DNA from: Dicaeum eximium
Lineage: Eukaryota > Chordata > Aves > Passeriformes > Dicaeidae
Reading direction: 5' to 3'
NCBI GenBank assembly: GCA_013396995.1
Contig: VWZP01008268.1
Span: 186,001-250,000, forward strand
DNA length: 64,000 nt
Both the position numbers and the translations under genes were made by a program. The notes beneath the pieces were generated by a model. It had not been told where the DNA came from, did no database searches, and saw only the letters and a program-made list of their open reading frames with translations. Positions 26,413 to 40,141 of this stretch are shown here, piece by piece (positions within the stretch are counted from its first letter, which is position 1; every line of letters begins with the position of its first letter).

Positions 26413-29400
26413 ATTTAAAAAAAAAAACAAAACAAAAAACAAACCTATAGAACTCAGGTGTGAGAGCAGTTGTAAAATGTTCATTAGCTATTAAACTGAG
26501 CATTTTGTGGCTAGCAATTTCTCTGGCACCTCAATAATCTGGTGATTTGTTTTGGTTTGTTTTGGTTGGGTTTTTTTGGTGTTTTTTTCTTTTTTTTTTT
26601 TTTTAAGAGGAAGTTGCAGTGTGCTGGTGCCAGCAGAAATTTTATAAAGTGACAGATCACTAGGATTTAACTTGTTTGGTAATTTCACATGCAGGTGTCA
26701 TTCTTGACTGTTCCTTTTACTCTTCTTCATGAAACCACAATGATGTACAGCAAGAGCCCACTTTGTTCAAGCAGCTTGCTTTTCTTTACAGGGAATTAAG
26801 GTCTGAAAAGTATAATCTTAGTAAAATAACACTATTATAAAAAGTAGCCTGATTATTTTAATGTAAGAGAGTACTTTTAATGTAAGAGAGGGTTCCTGTA
26901 ATCTCTTTGTCACCCCTCACAAAGAGTCAGCTTTACTGAGCAGTGCCTTCATGCCCAGCTTTAACTTTTCTTAGATTGGCCTCCTGGTCTCTTCCCTACT
27001 ATGAGTAGCCTGCATATTGCAGAATGATTGAATATTTTTTAAGGATTGCTCAGTTCAGCCACTAGCTAAATTCTTATCTGTAAGTACAGCACTACTTACA
27101 GATAAACATGTTTGTCATATATATGTGTATATATGTCACATATACGTGTATATATATATATAAAATGCTGACTTGACATATAAAACAACACGGATCTCCA
27201 TGTGTAGTTTTCAGAACATCAATAAGTAGATGCAACTTCAGTGCACAGAAGAGTAAATACACAGAATCAAGACACAGTAAGTTGGAACAACATGACGAAC
27301 ACATACACTTTGTTAGGAGTAAACCACGTTGGGCTGTGCAGAGCAGGGCATTCCAAAGCATTATACAGAATCAGTTTAAGAGAATGGGAACAAATTCCCT
27401 CTCTGAGCCATCCCCAAAAGCCCACAGGTGTACCTGCTTGGCTGGTGTACAGGCGTGGCTCGTGCCAGAGGCAGCAGTAGAAGAGCTTTCCCCAGAGCTG
27501 ACATTTGCTGCTAACATCGCCATGTGATAGCAACCAGAAAAATTAAATAATACTGCCAGGAGTTTTTCCTGCTCATCCCATGGGTACATTTCTTCTCTTA
27601 CCCCACCCTCAATGGTAAACCATATGGAGCAGAAATGTCCTGCCTTCTACCTTACCAGTGGAAGTATTCCTACAGCATGACATACTTCCAGAGAATGGAG
27701 AAGACAGCAGCTGCAGAAACTGGCTCATAGGCAAGATCAGAATCCTCTGGAATTGGGAATCACAGGACACAATGGACAAAGGACACAAGAAATATGGATG
27801 TACCAAAGCAAAGTTAGATTAGATGAGCTTGGCTCAAATTATTTGTATTTTTCTTATTGAAGATAAATATAAAAAGAAAAGGATGCCAGGACTTTTGCCT
27901 AAGTAAACTTGTGAAGTGTCATACATGATTATAGTTCCATTAAAGCATATAAAGCATAAAATAATAATATTAACACATGTATATGAGAAGACTGAGGTTT
28001 GAACACTGGAAGGTACTACAAGACCTCATTTCCTTTTCCTGTCCTGATGTCCTTTTCCAACTGAGAACAGTACTGGTGTCCAATGTCTGAGAACTAGTGG
28101 AAAGTTTGGATATGCCTGGGCATGCAAGGAGGTTTTTTTATGAAGTGTATTTTCCAGGATTTCAAAGCAAACTCTGGAGAGGACAGCATCTGTATCTGTG
28201 CCGAGAATTTGGAAAAGCTCAGACTTTACTTGCTGCTTGTCTGCTTCTCTGGTGTTGCAGTTAATCAGCAAAAAGGGAGTCAAATTAATAAAAGTCAAAT
28301 GGTAGCCTGTGGATTAACACTGTACTTAAAGCAAACTCACTCAGTAATAGGAATTGACAGGAGGTATAACTGGCCTTCTGCCTTATCCTAGATCTCTGCA
28401 TTCCCTGTCTCAAAAGGCAGTAAGGGCCTTAACCCATTTCCTGCCTGCTCAGGAACAAACTGGGCAAGTGCTTATGGAATTAACCTCGGCCATCCGTGGA
28501 AGCCTCTTACACCTCTCAAATACTTCTGTATAACAATTAATGACATTTCTGACATTTGTTTTCCCTTGTCAGATTGCCTGGTTAGCATGGCCTTGATTAT
28601 GTTACTCCCTGATGTGAAGAGGACAACCTAATTAAATCAGCCGCAGGAAAGGATGGGGTGAGATTTCAGGGAACATGAGTCAACAAGGGGCAAAATGCTT
28701 TTACAAATTCTTTGTTAAGGAAAATGTCTTCTATACAGATCTTGGAAAAGAATGTAGTGGGCTACTGAGATTTTCCATCAGTTTCAGGAATTTTATTGTC
28801 ATCTCATTCACACACTTGTGTTATTTCCTTGGCTCCTGAGAGGTTGCAGCAAGCTGGAGGTGCCAGTTTGAAAACCAGTTTACACATGGTGCTGTAACTT
28901 TGGTGGTTGACACATGCAGCTAAGCCACCTCTGCTAAGAGGTGGAACATCTTGGATATCACCAAGGAAAAAACTGAGGGCATTAACCACTTCAGCTGTTC
29001 TTAGTGAGTGCTTATATTGGTGAATCATCAGGATCAGCTGGCTATTTGTGCCATCAGCTTTTCAGAAGTGGTGTGTTCTGGATAATGCACTATACTCAAT
29101 TCTGTGTAAAAATGAGCATGTGTCAAAACTGCTGGAGAAATTTAGCTAATCAACTGCCTTAGTACTGAAATTAATTCATGGAGATACTGAAATTGGCCAG
29201 AATAAACTTTCTAACACAATTTGAAGCATTGGAAAGCAGGCATTCTTTAGGCACAGGGCACACAGAGGATCAAACTCTGCTCATTCTGGGTGTGAGGTGA
29301 GACTTTACAACAGGGGTTTTATCCACCATAATCATACATATTCATTAAAAGGTGTTTCTTACCCAAGAGATAAAAACATCATTTCCCTAGACATAATTTA

Positions 29401-30291
29401 CACACATCCACCTCCTGCTGGGATTCCTCTTATGGTCCTGGAGAGTAATTAAAGGGGTCTCTGGTGGTCCTATTCACTGAATGCTTTGATATTAATAAAT
29501 GGTAATAAAATGAAAGTCTGTATTTTAAATACTACTATGTGCCACCAGTCAAATCTGAAAAGTATGCTATGTCTGCAGCTTTGATTAGGTGAATAATGCA
29601 GAATTCCAGTATTTGCAATGCAACAAATAAAGTGATCTTGATCTCTTTTAGATGTGAGGTGAGGGAAGGCCACTGAGGCAGTGGGCCTGGAGACCCTGTC
29701 CTGCAAGGAGGAGCTCCAGAAACAGGTCTGGTTCAGCTGGGAAGAGGGATGACTTTGGCAACACCCAACATCAGTCCTGGTATGGGCAGGAGAGGAACAG
29801 AAGAGATGCAGGGTCAGGGCTCTAGCAGAGTGTGCATGGTTGGAGAGTGAAGGGGAGTGGCACAGCTGAAACAGTGGAAATTCAGATCATTCACATGGAA
29901 GAAACACTTTGCCCACGAAAAGAGCCCAGGACTGGAGCCAGGGCCCAGGCAGCTGCCACCAGCCTTGGAGGTTATCAAACCTTAACTGAGCAACCTGGTC
30001 TAAGCTCAAAGCTGGCTCTGCTTCTGGCAGGGTTTGGACTGGACATCTCTTGTGGTCCTAACCTGTAAGCTCATGAACTACAGCACTTGGAGTATCTCAG
30101 CAGCTGCTGGACCATTCTTAGCTAAAAGTGTCAGGGTACCCTGCCATGGTCCTCGGGAAGGGCAGGTTTAGTGGAAGGGAAGGACGGAAGGGCAAGCTGT
30201 GAGAAGACAAGAGCTCTGGTGGGGTGGGAGCCCCTTTGTCCTCTGCAGATGCGTTTGAGTGGGCACCTTACTGCTGTGTGCAAACGCCTGA
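26413..30291. other. DNA just upstream of MAMDC2
   Basis: About 3.9 kb left of the assembly gap that hides the probable MAMDC2 start. It contains T-rich low complexity (26570-26604), a 16-bp direct repeat TTTTAATGTAAGAGAG at 26856-26871 and 26875-26890, and a TATA-type microsatellite at 27113-27162. No exon of the expected upstream neighbour was recognised. Confidence 0.5.
27113..27162. repeat. TA/TG-rich microsatellite
   Basis: Alternating ATATATGTGTATATATGTCACATATACGTGTATATATATATATA-like run. It forms imperfect dyads and is likely length-polymorphic. Confidence 0.85.
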
Positions 30292-30705
30292 NNNNNNNNN
30301 NNNNNNNNNNNNNNNNNNNNNNNNNNNNNNNNNNNNNNNNNNNNNNNNNNNNNNNNNNNNNNNNNNNNNNNNNNNNNNNNNNNNNNNNNNNNNNNNNNNN
30401 NNNNNNNNNNNNNNNNNNNNNNNNNNNNNNNNNNNNNNNNNNNNNNNNNNNNNNNNNNNNNNNNNNNNNNNNNNNNNNNNNNNNNNNNNNNNNNNNNNNN
30501 NNNNNNNNNNNNNNNNNNNNNNNNNNNNNNNNNNNNNNNNNNNNNNNNNNNNNNNNNNNNNNNNNNNNNNNNNNNNNNNNNNNNNNNNNNNNNNNNNNNN
30601 NNNNNNNNNNNNNNNNNNNNNNNNNNNNNNNNNNNNNNNNNNNNNNNNNNNNNNNNNNNNNNNNNNNNNNNNNNNNNNNNNNNNNNNNNNNNNNNNNNNN
30701 NNNNN
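30292..30705. other. Assembly gap, 414 Ns
   Basis: A run of 414 Ns immediately left of the first visible MAMDC2 coding exon, with a GC-rich, CpG-rich right flank. Such gaps are typical of GC-rich first exons and promoters in bird assemblies. Long frames reported across this gap (about 30131-31058 on either strand) are artefacts of untranslated Ns. Confidence 0.98.
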
Positions 30706-30800
30706 GGCCTTGCTGTCGCCCGGGTCGTGCACCTTCGAGGACAGCGCCTGCGGCTACCAGTGGGACTACGCGCACCTGCCCTGGACGCTGCACGGGGAAG
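30706..30800 (+). CDS. MAMDC2: MAMDC2 first visible coding exon (partial)
   Basis: Encodes the very N-terminal end of MAM domain 1 of MAMDC2, a secreted, MAM-domain extracellular protein (described as a proteoglycan). The readable peptide starts ALLSPGSCTFEDSACGYQWD and ends ...LPWTLHGE, followed by one base of a split Gly codon. The two cysteines (GSC and ACG) are the first two conserved MAM cysteines, and LPW matches the vertebrate family. The frame starts at 30707. The left limit is unknown because the Ns end at 30705; either this is exon 1 with the signal peptide hidden in the gap, or its acceptor lies in the gap. The donor is GAAG|GTGAGA at 30801 (phase 1). Human MAMDC2 is similar in the same place but less GC-rich by protein content (Gly-Tyr-Gln here versus Gly-Phe-Asp there, from memory). 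Confidence 0.93.
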
Positions 30801-30990
30801 GTGAGAGCGCTGCCGCTCCCGGGCGCGGCTCCCCCCGCGCTCACCTTGCGGCGGCACCCCGGGGTGCCCCGCTGCTGCCCGCGGTGTGCCGCTCCGTGTG
30901 GGTGACAGTCCCCTGACAAGTGCTGATGGGCAGGCCCTGCGGCGAGGCGGCTGCACTCCCCCGGCACAGGTGTCTCCGCAGGCTTCTGCA
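30706..30990. promoter_or_regulatory. CpG-rich patch at MAMDC2 5' end
   Basis: Strongly GC-rich with dense CpG (cgcccgggtcg, ccttcgagg, gcgcctgcgg, tacgcgc, gacgctgcacgg, gggcgcggct, cccgcgctc, gcggcggc, cccgcggtg, gcggcgaggcgg), falling off after about 30990. It overlaps the first visible exon and its donor, so it is probably the right-hand part of a CpG island whose centre and promoter are inside the gap. The start site itself cannot be seen. Confidence 0.7.
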
Positions 30991-33900
30991 GGACGCCTCA
31001 AAAATCTCCTTTTTTTCTGTGTTTCAGTTTTTGTCGGGAAAAAGGCGTCTTTTATCAAGTCCTCTTTCTAAAAAACCTGTCATATCTGTCACATTCCTAT
31101 TAAGCTGCATTACTTTTTTTTTCTAAATATATTTTGGGTTCTAATCCAAAAGTGCATGCATTTCCAGGGCAAGACACAATTTTTGGCAAGAATATCTTTA
31201 CAATGTGTTCAGTTAGGACTTTTCTCCAAAGTATAGTACCCCCAGTTCAACAGAAAAAGTGAAGTCTTCCAGTGAGTTGTATTAGGCTTTACGAGACATA
31301 ATGCTATTGAAAAGAGAACAAAATCCAGTCCCTGCACAGTTTCCATGCAACTGTAACTACTTGGTAAGTTTTCAGTGTGGGCTCCAATTTTTGACAGAAT
31401 CTACATGAACAAAAGACTAAACAAAAATATACACAGCATGGTTGTAACAGGGTAATAAATAATTTAGTTTTGATTATGTGTTCACCAAATTGTCATTCAT
31501 GAAGTGAAAGCTGTGCTCACACAGAAAAAGGGACTATGTGTTTTTAGTTTTTAAGCCCAAAACCAGGTGCCAAGAATAATGAAGAGGTGAGTGCAGATAC
31601 AAAGAGATAGACACCCCCTCAGAACCATTTAAGCAGTGCTCCATTCAAAACTGGCTGGTCCAGTTTTGTATTCCACTTGTCTCTCAGTTGAGAAAAGCTA
31701 TTTTTCTCCCTTGATTCACACCCAGTTCTTACTTATGCAAAATAAGTCACCTTCATTGTTACTTTCTAGATTAGTCAGTAGGCTTTGAGAATGTACAAAA
31801 AACCCTAACTCAGGAAAGCCTGCAAGGATGTCATAATTGAAATACTTGCTTTTTCTCTTACTTATTTGATATATATTTCTTTGTTTATCTATTTATTTAA
31901 ATATACATAGATTTTCCTGTATTTTTGAAGGTACTAGTGGAAATTTAGTGACCATCTTTGCATTCCCAGCTGTGTCTCCTAACACTATGCCCTCTCAGTC
32001 TATCTGTCTGCAAAGCAGCACTTACTTCCTCCTTGTGATTTACAGGGAGCCACATGGTAATGGTATTGATTCAGCTCCAAGGGACTGGGAGCTGCTGGGA
32101 ACAAAACCTGCAGAAATGGGTGTGTGTTGTGTTGTGCACATCCACACTACAGTGCTTCATGATAAAAGGACATTTGACCAGAGGCTTGGATAAGCAGCAG
32201 CCTGCTTTTTTTGGTGCACAGAACACAGTTTTTGTTACTGTAGTTTGATCTTTCTGCACAGACAAACATAGCAGTGCCTGCACAGCTTCTGTTATTGCAC
32301 ATCTCATTTTCAGAGACACAAAACTGAACTGTTATACTCTGGCAGGATATGTGGTATACCAGCTCTCGTAATAGGCATAGTTCTGTCAGCATTTCCATTA
32401 TAAACAGTTTTTCTGCAGTCTGTAATTTGATCATAGGAAGACATTCTGTGCAAACATCTGGCACACAAGGTATTATATTAGTCTCCTCAGAAGTACTTTC
32501 ATAGAATCAGAGCTAAATCTAGCTGAAAATAATTCATTCAAATCTACACAGCAGGTGTGCAAAACTAGTCTTCCTTAGACGTTCTTTCATTCTTTTGTCT
32601 TATAAAACCCTGCCCCTTTTGGCAGCACTGTGTCCTGGTATTTGCTGGTCAGCATATGTACGTGTGGTAATTTACTGGGACAACAGAGGAAGTTAAAAAC
32701 GGGAGACATAGCTCAGCTTTGAATTGTTCCACCTCTCCTTGCATTGCTTCGAAGTTGCTTTATTATTTTAAAATGTTATTTGTGGTGTAGAATTGCATTC
32801 AGTGGGTCTTTCACAGGGATTATCTGACTTGCAGTGCAAGTTCTTGCATCTTATAAATCTCTCAATAGCGTAGTCTTGTGCCAAACTGTCAAGGTGATGT
32901 AAATATAACCAAAACCGTGACCAGAAATTTCCACTCCATACTTGAAAGTATTTTGCCCAGTTGCCAAGGAAGCCAGTATCTTCTGATGAGCCAGGCACAC
33001 AGAAAGGAAGTGTGAGAACAAGTGTTGCTTTTGTTTACAGCTACACAGTCCCATTTAAATTAATATATTGTTAAGGTTCAGCTCCTATTTTAAATGCTTC
33101 TGGCTTCTCTTTAGTGTTCTGGTAGTTCCAGCATACAAGATTTTTTTTTAATTTTAAAATTTTCATAATTGAAAATATTTTAATCTTTTTAGCTAAAGTT
33201 TTGATACCTGTAACTGGCATTCTAGGGCCCATTTTAATCAAGTGCAAATCAAAAGATTCTCTATGCCACAAAGCATAGCTGCTTCATTCCTAAGTGCTTT
33301 ACTCAAGACTGGCAAGTCAGGCCAGTGAAGTGGCTGTTTGTAGGAATAGCTACACAAGAAACAATTCAGGCATCTGTCCCGTTGACCTGTGCTTCCATAA
33401 AACCTCTGCTTCAGTGAAACCCTCTGTAAGCCTCAAGCTCTCTCACATGACTCTGAATTCAGGAATAGGACCTTCAAGCATATCAAGGTGCTTTTTAAAC
33501 TGTTTGCTTTGTCAGTCACTGGCTACCTTGGTGTTTGCCTTTTAGAACTATAACGATTTTAGCAGACAAACACCGTGCAAATGGTGAAGAATGTAACATG
33601 CAGAAAAAGCTGTGGGTACAAATTTCTGGTGAGCCTTGCTATGGCTGGGAAGCACACCCAGCTGAGGTCATGGCCCAGGCTGGTTAAGTGCAGCACCAGG
33701 CTTGAGGCAGCATGTTCCCTAATGAGCCAGGTCTGTTTTCAGTGTAGCATGGGAAATCCTATCCGAGGCCTTCTGCTTCATGTGTTTGTAGGACACCAAC
33801 TACACCTGAAACATAGTAATGTTGCTGCTGAGGAGGAGATCCTCTTAAAGTAATCCTGGTTCTGAAATGAGCAACAGATGAATTTGTATGTTACCAGTGA

Positions 33901-36900
33901 TAGGATCTGAAAGCTTTGTGTGAGTTTCTCCTATACATAAACAGAGGGGACAATGGTCCATTTTCATTTCAGTGGTGTAGGCATGCCTGCAGAAATGTTA
34001 TTGCCTCTGAACAGATTATTTTACTGTAAGTTCAGAATATAAGACAAAGATTAAACTCTTGAACTCAACCCATGGATAGGAAGTTTAGAAATCACATCTA
34101 TATTCTTCACTACTATAGACAGAGCTGAGTTAGGGATAGTTAGAGATAGCTCAGGAGTTTGAAAACCATGCTGGTTCTACTAACACCTACAGGTGTATGG
34201 AGCATGAGTTCATGTCCAGTTATTTTGGGGCATAAAGCTTTGCAGATGTACAGTGGCTGATTTCCACAAGAATTCACTTCTTTGTCAGCAATATATGTGT
34301 GGGCAAGGGAAATACCAGCTAATTCTAATACAGACTGTCAAAATGTGTAGGGTGAGATTCATCGAATAATTCAAATTAATCTTGAGATTTTCTTCAACCA
34401 AATTGCACAATTATCTTAGACCACAGACATGCTTTGCAAATGCAAAATGGTCTTTGAAACAAAGGAAGATGCTGTGTGTAATAGGCAGTAATCCTGAGTA
34501 GAGTATTAAATAAAACCATGGAGACCCACTTAAAACAGCAGTAGGAAACAGAGCCTTGGGTCAGTTGTAGACATTCTAAAGTGTTAGGTTTGGGCATTTT
34601 TTGCATTCCTTTTAGCCATGTCCAGGACAGAGCTGGCCATAACCTGATGGTAAGAACATCCTGCTCACAACATCATTACAGATAAATTTCATTAGACACA
34701 ATAACTGTGCCATGTCTTTCCTGTGACTCTGGGCAATGTTTACATTTCTGCTTAGAATATCTGTACAGCACTTTGTGTGACAAAACTATGTCTTATTTTC
34801 CATTGCCCTTCACTCTAACAGACACCAGTTTAATAGTGCTAAAAATAATGTGCATTTTGGCTGTCAGCTTAAATCTTCCCTAATGGAGTTTTCTGTGCTG
34901 CATCTGCTTGCCTGGATTTAAACATTAGGTAAGAAACTTGTCTATTATGACAGCAACCTTTAGGGAAGAGAGATTGTTTATTATTTATTAGCAATGTGCT
35001 CCAAAAAGCAAGTGATCATTGTTTAATGTGCCCATGCATTGCCTAATGAGTTTTGTGGCACAGAAACACTAAAGCTATATCTGGTAGTTGATACAGCTGT
35101 ATCCACCTGGCTCTCATAGGATAATTGACAGCTTCAAATGCGTATTTTCTTGAGTGTTGCTTTCCTTCAAAAATTCTGGAAGTGTGTGTTTCTTCATATC
35201 TCATATCACCAAGGATACATTCTAACAGCACACGTTTCAGGGGTTTAATGATGTTTTCTCTTTCTGCAGTATTTTGAAGGAAAAGAGATTTCACTCAGAA
35301 GAGTGGTGTAATAAATTACATTACATACAAATATGGCCTAATTTTCTTATTCTTAAAGCATATGACTATTTTTGCTGTATTATTCCAAGATGCTGTTCCT
35401 GTGATACAGTCCAAACAGGCACCCATCAGGTAACAATTTATGGAAAGCTGGTGAGCAAGCAACATCACTAACAACAGTTTCAGGAAAGTGAAGTTTGTCT
35501 TTTGGAGCGTATTTATCACATAGCTACCCTTAAAAACATACAGAAAATAATTTCAAGAAACAGGGAAGCTACTGCAGGCCATCAGATAAGTCAGGCGTGA
35601 GAGCAGCAGCATAAGGAATCTCAAATCTAAACATTGCCTGCATACCATTTAAATAGCTTGTATTTACAGCTGTGCCATATGACTTAAAATTGACCTCTTT
35701 TGATCTGAGCTCTCTGATCTTGAATGTCACATCATGTGGTTGTAGTATGCAGACTAATGAAGCAGGCGATAATTGGCAGTCCTAGATTTAGTGGCACAGA
35801 AAAACACAGTTCATGTCTGATGTGTGCTCTGTCATGCTACGTTAAAAACCTATTGGCAAATAAATCAGCACATTTGAAGTCTTAGTTTTCTTTCCATCTG
35901 TCTACAGTACTTTCCTGTCCTTTGGGAAGTACGTAATTTGAAAATGTAAAAAAAAGTTGTAACATTGCTGGCTTTGTACAATTCCTGAGATGAGACAAGT
36001 GGTCTCACATGTTTGTTGTGAGATCACTGTGTACTTGGGAATCAAGGAGACTTGCACCAGCTTGTACCTGCAGCATAACCAGGCTGGCATGCTCCAGAGC
36101 TTGTTTGCTGGCAGGTTCTCAGCTGATAAATTCACCCTGCCACAGGAGCTTATTGTTGTGGGATTTCCAAACCTGTAGCCAGGGCGTCTCTGCATCGAGT
36201 GCTGTTTGATGGAGGGTAGAAGCCCTTAGACTGGCACATGGTCTGTTTTGCCTTGACCTGATAATTAAAATGTTGGTATTCCTGGCCAAAGTAATTGAAT
36301 TTGGAGTGACACCTGTCTTTCTCTTTCCTGAGGAGGGGCGAAAGAAAGGCTGACTCACACACTTCTTGTACACTTAGAATTTTATATTCTTCTTGTCTTC
36401 CTTTACTTCTGGTGCCATTTCTCCTGTACACTCGACTTTGACTACTCAGCCACCACTCTTGTGTTAGCAACTCATTTCTTTGCACTATTTTCCTGTTCAG
36501 GCTGTCCCTGGCAGCTTAACAGTAGTGCCATGTGTGAGGAGCATTCCATCTTGGTCCAGCCTGTCCCTTGTCTTCCTGATCCCAGTATAAAATCTTACAT
36601 TTTGCTTGCCCGAATATAACTTCCATCCTAGGCTTCTGGGTAATACATTTTTATTGAACTATGCCCACATTACAGTTATTAGCATATTTTTTCCCCCATC
36701 TTCAGGAGCAGGTCCTGTGTGAGAAAAAAGAGGGCTGAGACCACTTTATGTCCATCCAGAGCCTCAGCAGCAGTTGCCTGCACATGATGACACTTGTGAT
36801 AAGTCTGGCCTTTCCATTTGCAGCAGGGGAACAGACAAAGCCTAAATTGTTGTCAGTGAGTCACTCCATGAGAGATGGGTTTCAAAGCATTCCTCTTCCC

Positions 36901-39646
36901 CACAGAATAGTAACGTTCTCATAAGTGTATTTTCACATACAGCTGTTACTGGTTCAGTGTTTACAGGGTCAACAACTGCTCTAGCACGTTTTACACTGAG
37001 CCATGGAACTTGGCCACAAGAGAGGGAGGGTGACTCTTAGAAAATTCATGTTTCCTGAACATACCTGGCACTTCTGACAATAGGCTGGACTTTGTTATGC
37101 ATGGAAAAACCTGAAAATAGATAATTTGCCACTTGAATTAAAAAAAAAAACCAAAACCAAACCCGCAAAACTGTAGGAGGGCAAAAGAGTATTTAGGAGT
37201 TTTGATGGAGGTGAAATCACCTCAGTCAAAAAAATCACTTGCATGTAACCCCTGGCCTTGCAGATGTTGTTAAAGTTTGCTAGAATTCAAGTACATACAT
37301 GCAAATCACTTGCAGAAAACTGCTAGAAATATTTTCAGCTTTCTGAAAAAGAATGAAAGATACAAATGAACTGAAATTGAGTTTCTTTCAGGAATTTCAA
37401 GATGCAGCATGGCATGAGTTTTTTTATCAGTAAAAGTGCTGTCAGGCATTGCTTTGTGGTTGTTGCACCTATTACACTTCATGCAAAATCATCTTGAAAA
37501 ACAAAGAGGAAAGCCAATCATTTGGCAGTTCATTTTTTGGAATGAAAGGAAGAAATTTTCCCTATTAATTTTGGTCAAGATCCAACTTGAGTCAAGATCT
37601 GTAGTGAGACAAAGTGAGCTTGCAGTTGTGCTGAAAGGGTGATCAGAGTCACTCCAGAAGCATTTCTACAAGTAAAGAAGACTTATTCATCTTGCATGTG
37701 GTTCACTGTTCAAAACTTTAATAGAATCAGCCTGAAAATGCCCTAATATTCTTATTATATAGGATGATATTGAGTAGGAATATTTGTAAGCTTATTGAAA
37801 AAGTAAGTCCTAACCAGTTACAACTAGTTGGTTTTATTTGCTTTTTTGGAGTTCTCCCATGACATTACTTTCTGAGATGTTTCATCCCCAAACCACTGTG
37901 TGCAAGAGCACTACAAGCAAAGCTATAATTACTTGACTGATTAAACTTACCAAACAGGGCCAAATCTTCTGTGGTTGAATCTCAAGAAAATACTTTAAAA
38001 ATTAGGGAGATTTTCCTTCAACGTTTGAGTTTTTACTGTCTTAATAATACTTTTTAGCAGTTAGGCTACAGTAGGCCAGATAAAAGGCCACAGTCAACCA
38101 TGTAATTTTATATAATGTTTTGATTAGAATGCTTTATGTAATTTGAACAATTTTATTGCTCCCATTGAAAAGAGTAAGCTTCTTTTGCCCCATCCTTCAC
38201 TGTGTCTCTAGACAGCCAGAGATTAACGTGTGATTATTGCAGTCCTTCTTCACATCATAAGCAAGCCAAAGATTCCTACAATATTGTGGTCTTTGATTAA
38301 CAGTGTGTCTCCTACACTATATGGCTGTTCCTTTCCTCCAACACATTTTCCTTTGCCAAATGTGGCTCAAGATTGGTATTTGAGACTGCTCTGCAAGTGT
38401 GAGTAATTGTGTTGGTGTACTTTGAATGCTCTTTTAAATAGATATATTCTCTGATAAAGTATGAGCTACATGCTACTAGCACTTCACTCTGTTCTGGAAA
38501 CCTTGTGAGTCTAGTATGAAAATAACCATGAATCATGGTAATTAGATTTCCATTTGAAACATTAGCCAGAGTCTTTTAGGAAACAGAGTCTTCACAGTTT
38601 TCAATTAGCAAACCGTTAAAATGTTTAAAGAGGCACTGTTGTGATGTGCCAAGTTTCTTCAAACTTCCTGGCCCACAAACTGTATTTGATATTAAAAATG
38701 CATAAAGGGCTACGGAAATGGAAGGGCAGTTTACAGCTGTTGTATACAAAACCATAGTGAGATACTTTGTGAAGCTATTGAAGGAAGTAATTCTCCATCT
38801 TTCAGATCCTCTTAGTTTTTGGATGTTACATCACTAACAATTGATCAATACTGTGAGACCATTGCCTTGTCTATCCCTCATGGTTCAAAAAGATTGGAGC
38901 AGGCTTCTGCATGACAGTGAAGTCTAGGGAAATGCTAATGCATTTGTGGCAAGGTGTTGTGCCTGAAGGGCAAGGAAGCCAGACAATCATACCTGATCTG
39001 TGAATAAGCAGATTCCTCTGTTTTCTAAAAATAACATTAAATATCATGTTCTAATGCACTAAACAAAATTTAGATTTACTCTGTAAACACTTCTCTTCAG
39101 TAAAATTCTTAAGTGTTCCAAAAAGCACTTTCCACTTGTAGTAAAAATCCTCAGCTGATACATAGATGGGGAACCTTAATTGTCCAATGTACTTACTAAT
39201 TCATTTGTAGATCTGGCAATGAAAATGTGACTCCCTTCACAGGCCTCTCTCACATTTGTTAAACAGTGTTTATTCCTGCCTGGAACATAGTTTCTTGCTT
39301 TTCAGAAATTACCATGAACATGACTTGAGAAGGCCCTTGAAAAAGGCTGGAGTCAGCAGGTGGGATGAGTGCTTTCTCTGAGTTAGAGAGCTGTGGGATG
39401 CAGCAAACACCACTTTAACATCTCTGTCTTCATTCCATGGTTAGATGATGAGGTTGGTGCCTGGCTATAAGAACCCAACCAGCCTCATAGGGTTATAGGT
39501 ACCTGTAAGGCAGTGTCACTTCTGACTTAAAATCTGTGTGGATACTGCAAAATTTGTGAACACCAGAGGATCTTTTGGGAAAACATCCCATGTTTTTTAT
39601 TTTGTGGCCTAGTTAGAAACAGCTAGGCAGAAAAGGCCCCGGGGGC

Positions 39647-39939
39647 CTTGGTGGATACCAGGTTGGACACGAGCCAGCAATGTGCCCTTGTGGCAAGGGC
39701 AGCTAATGGTGTCCTGGGCTGCATTAGCAGTGTTGCCAGCAGCTCAACAGTGATCCTTCCCCTCTTTCCAGCACTGTTGAAGCCCTGTCTGGAGTTCTGT
39801 CCAGTTCTGGCCTTCCCAGTACAAGAGAGACATGGACATACTGGAGAGAGCCCAATGAAAGATCGTGAAGATGATTAAGGGAGTGGAGCATCTCTCGTAT
39901 GGGAAAAGTCTGCAAGAGCTGGGACTCTTCAGTCTGGAG
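39647..39939 (+). repeat. Duplicated CR1 segment, copy A
   Basis: First copy of a 293-bp direct repeat with constant offset 495 and no indel. The single difference noticed is G at 39651 against T at 40146. Confidence 0.95.
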
Positions 39940-40141
39940 AAAAGAAGGCTCAATGGGGAAGCTTATATTATAAATAAATAGAAGGATCTGAAGGGAAGGT
40001 GCAAAGGGGACAGAACCAGGCTCTTTCCAGTGGCAGGACCAGAAGGAATAGGCACACACTGCAACACAGAATGACAGAACGTTCCCTCTCAGCATCAGGA
40101 AGGACTTGTCACTGTAAGGGTGGCTGTGAGGCTGTGGAGTN

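Noticed and set aside
30131..31058. Long frames of 154-296 codons on both strands
   Set aside because: They run through the 414-N gap; most residues are unknown and no single frame is supported except the short MAMDC2 exon at its right edge.
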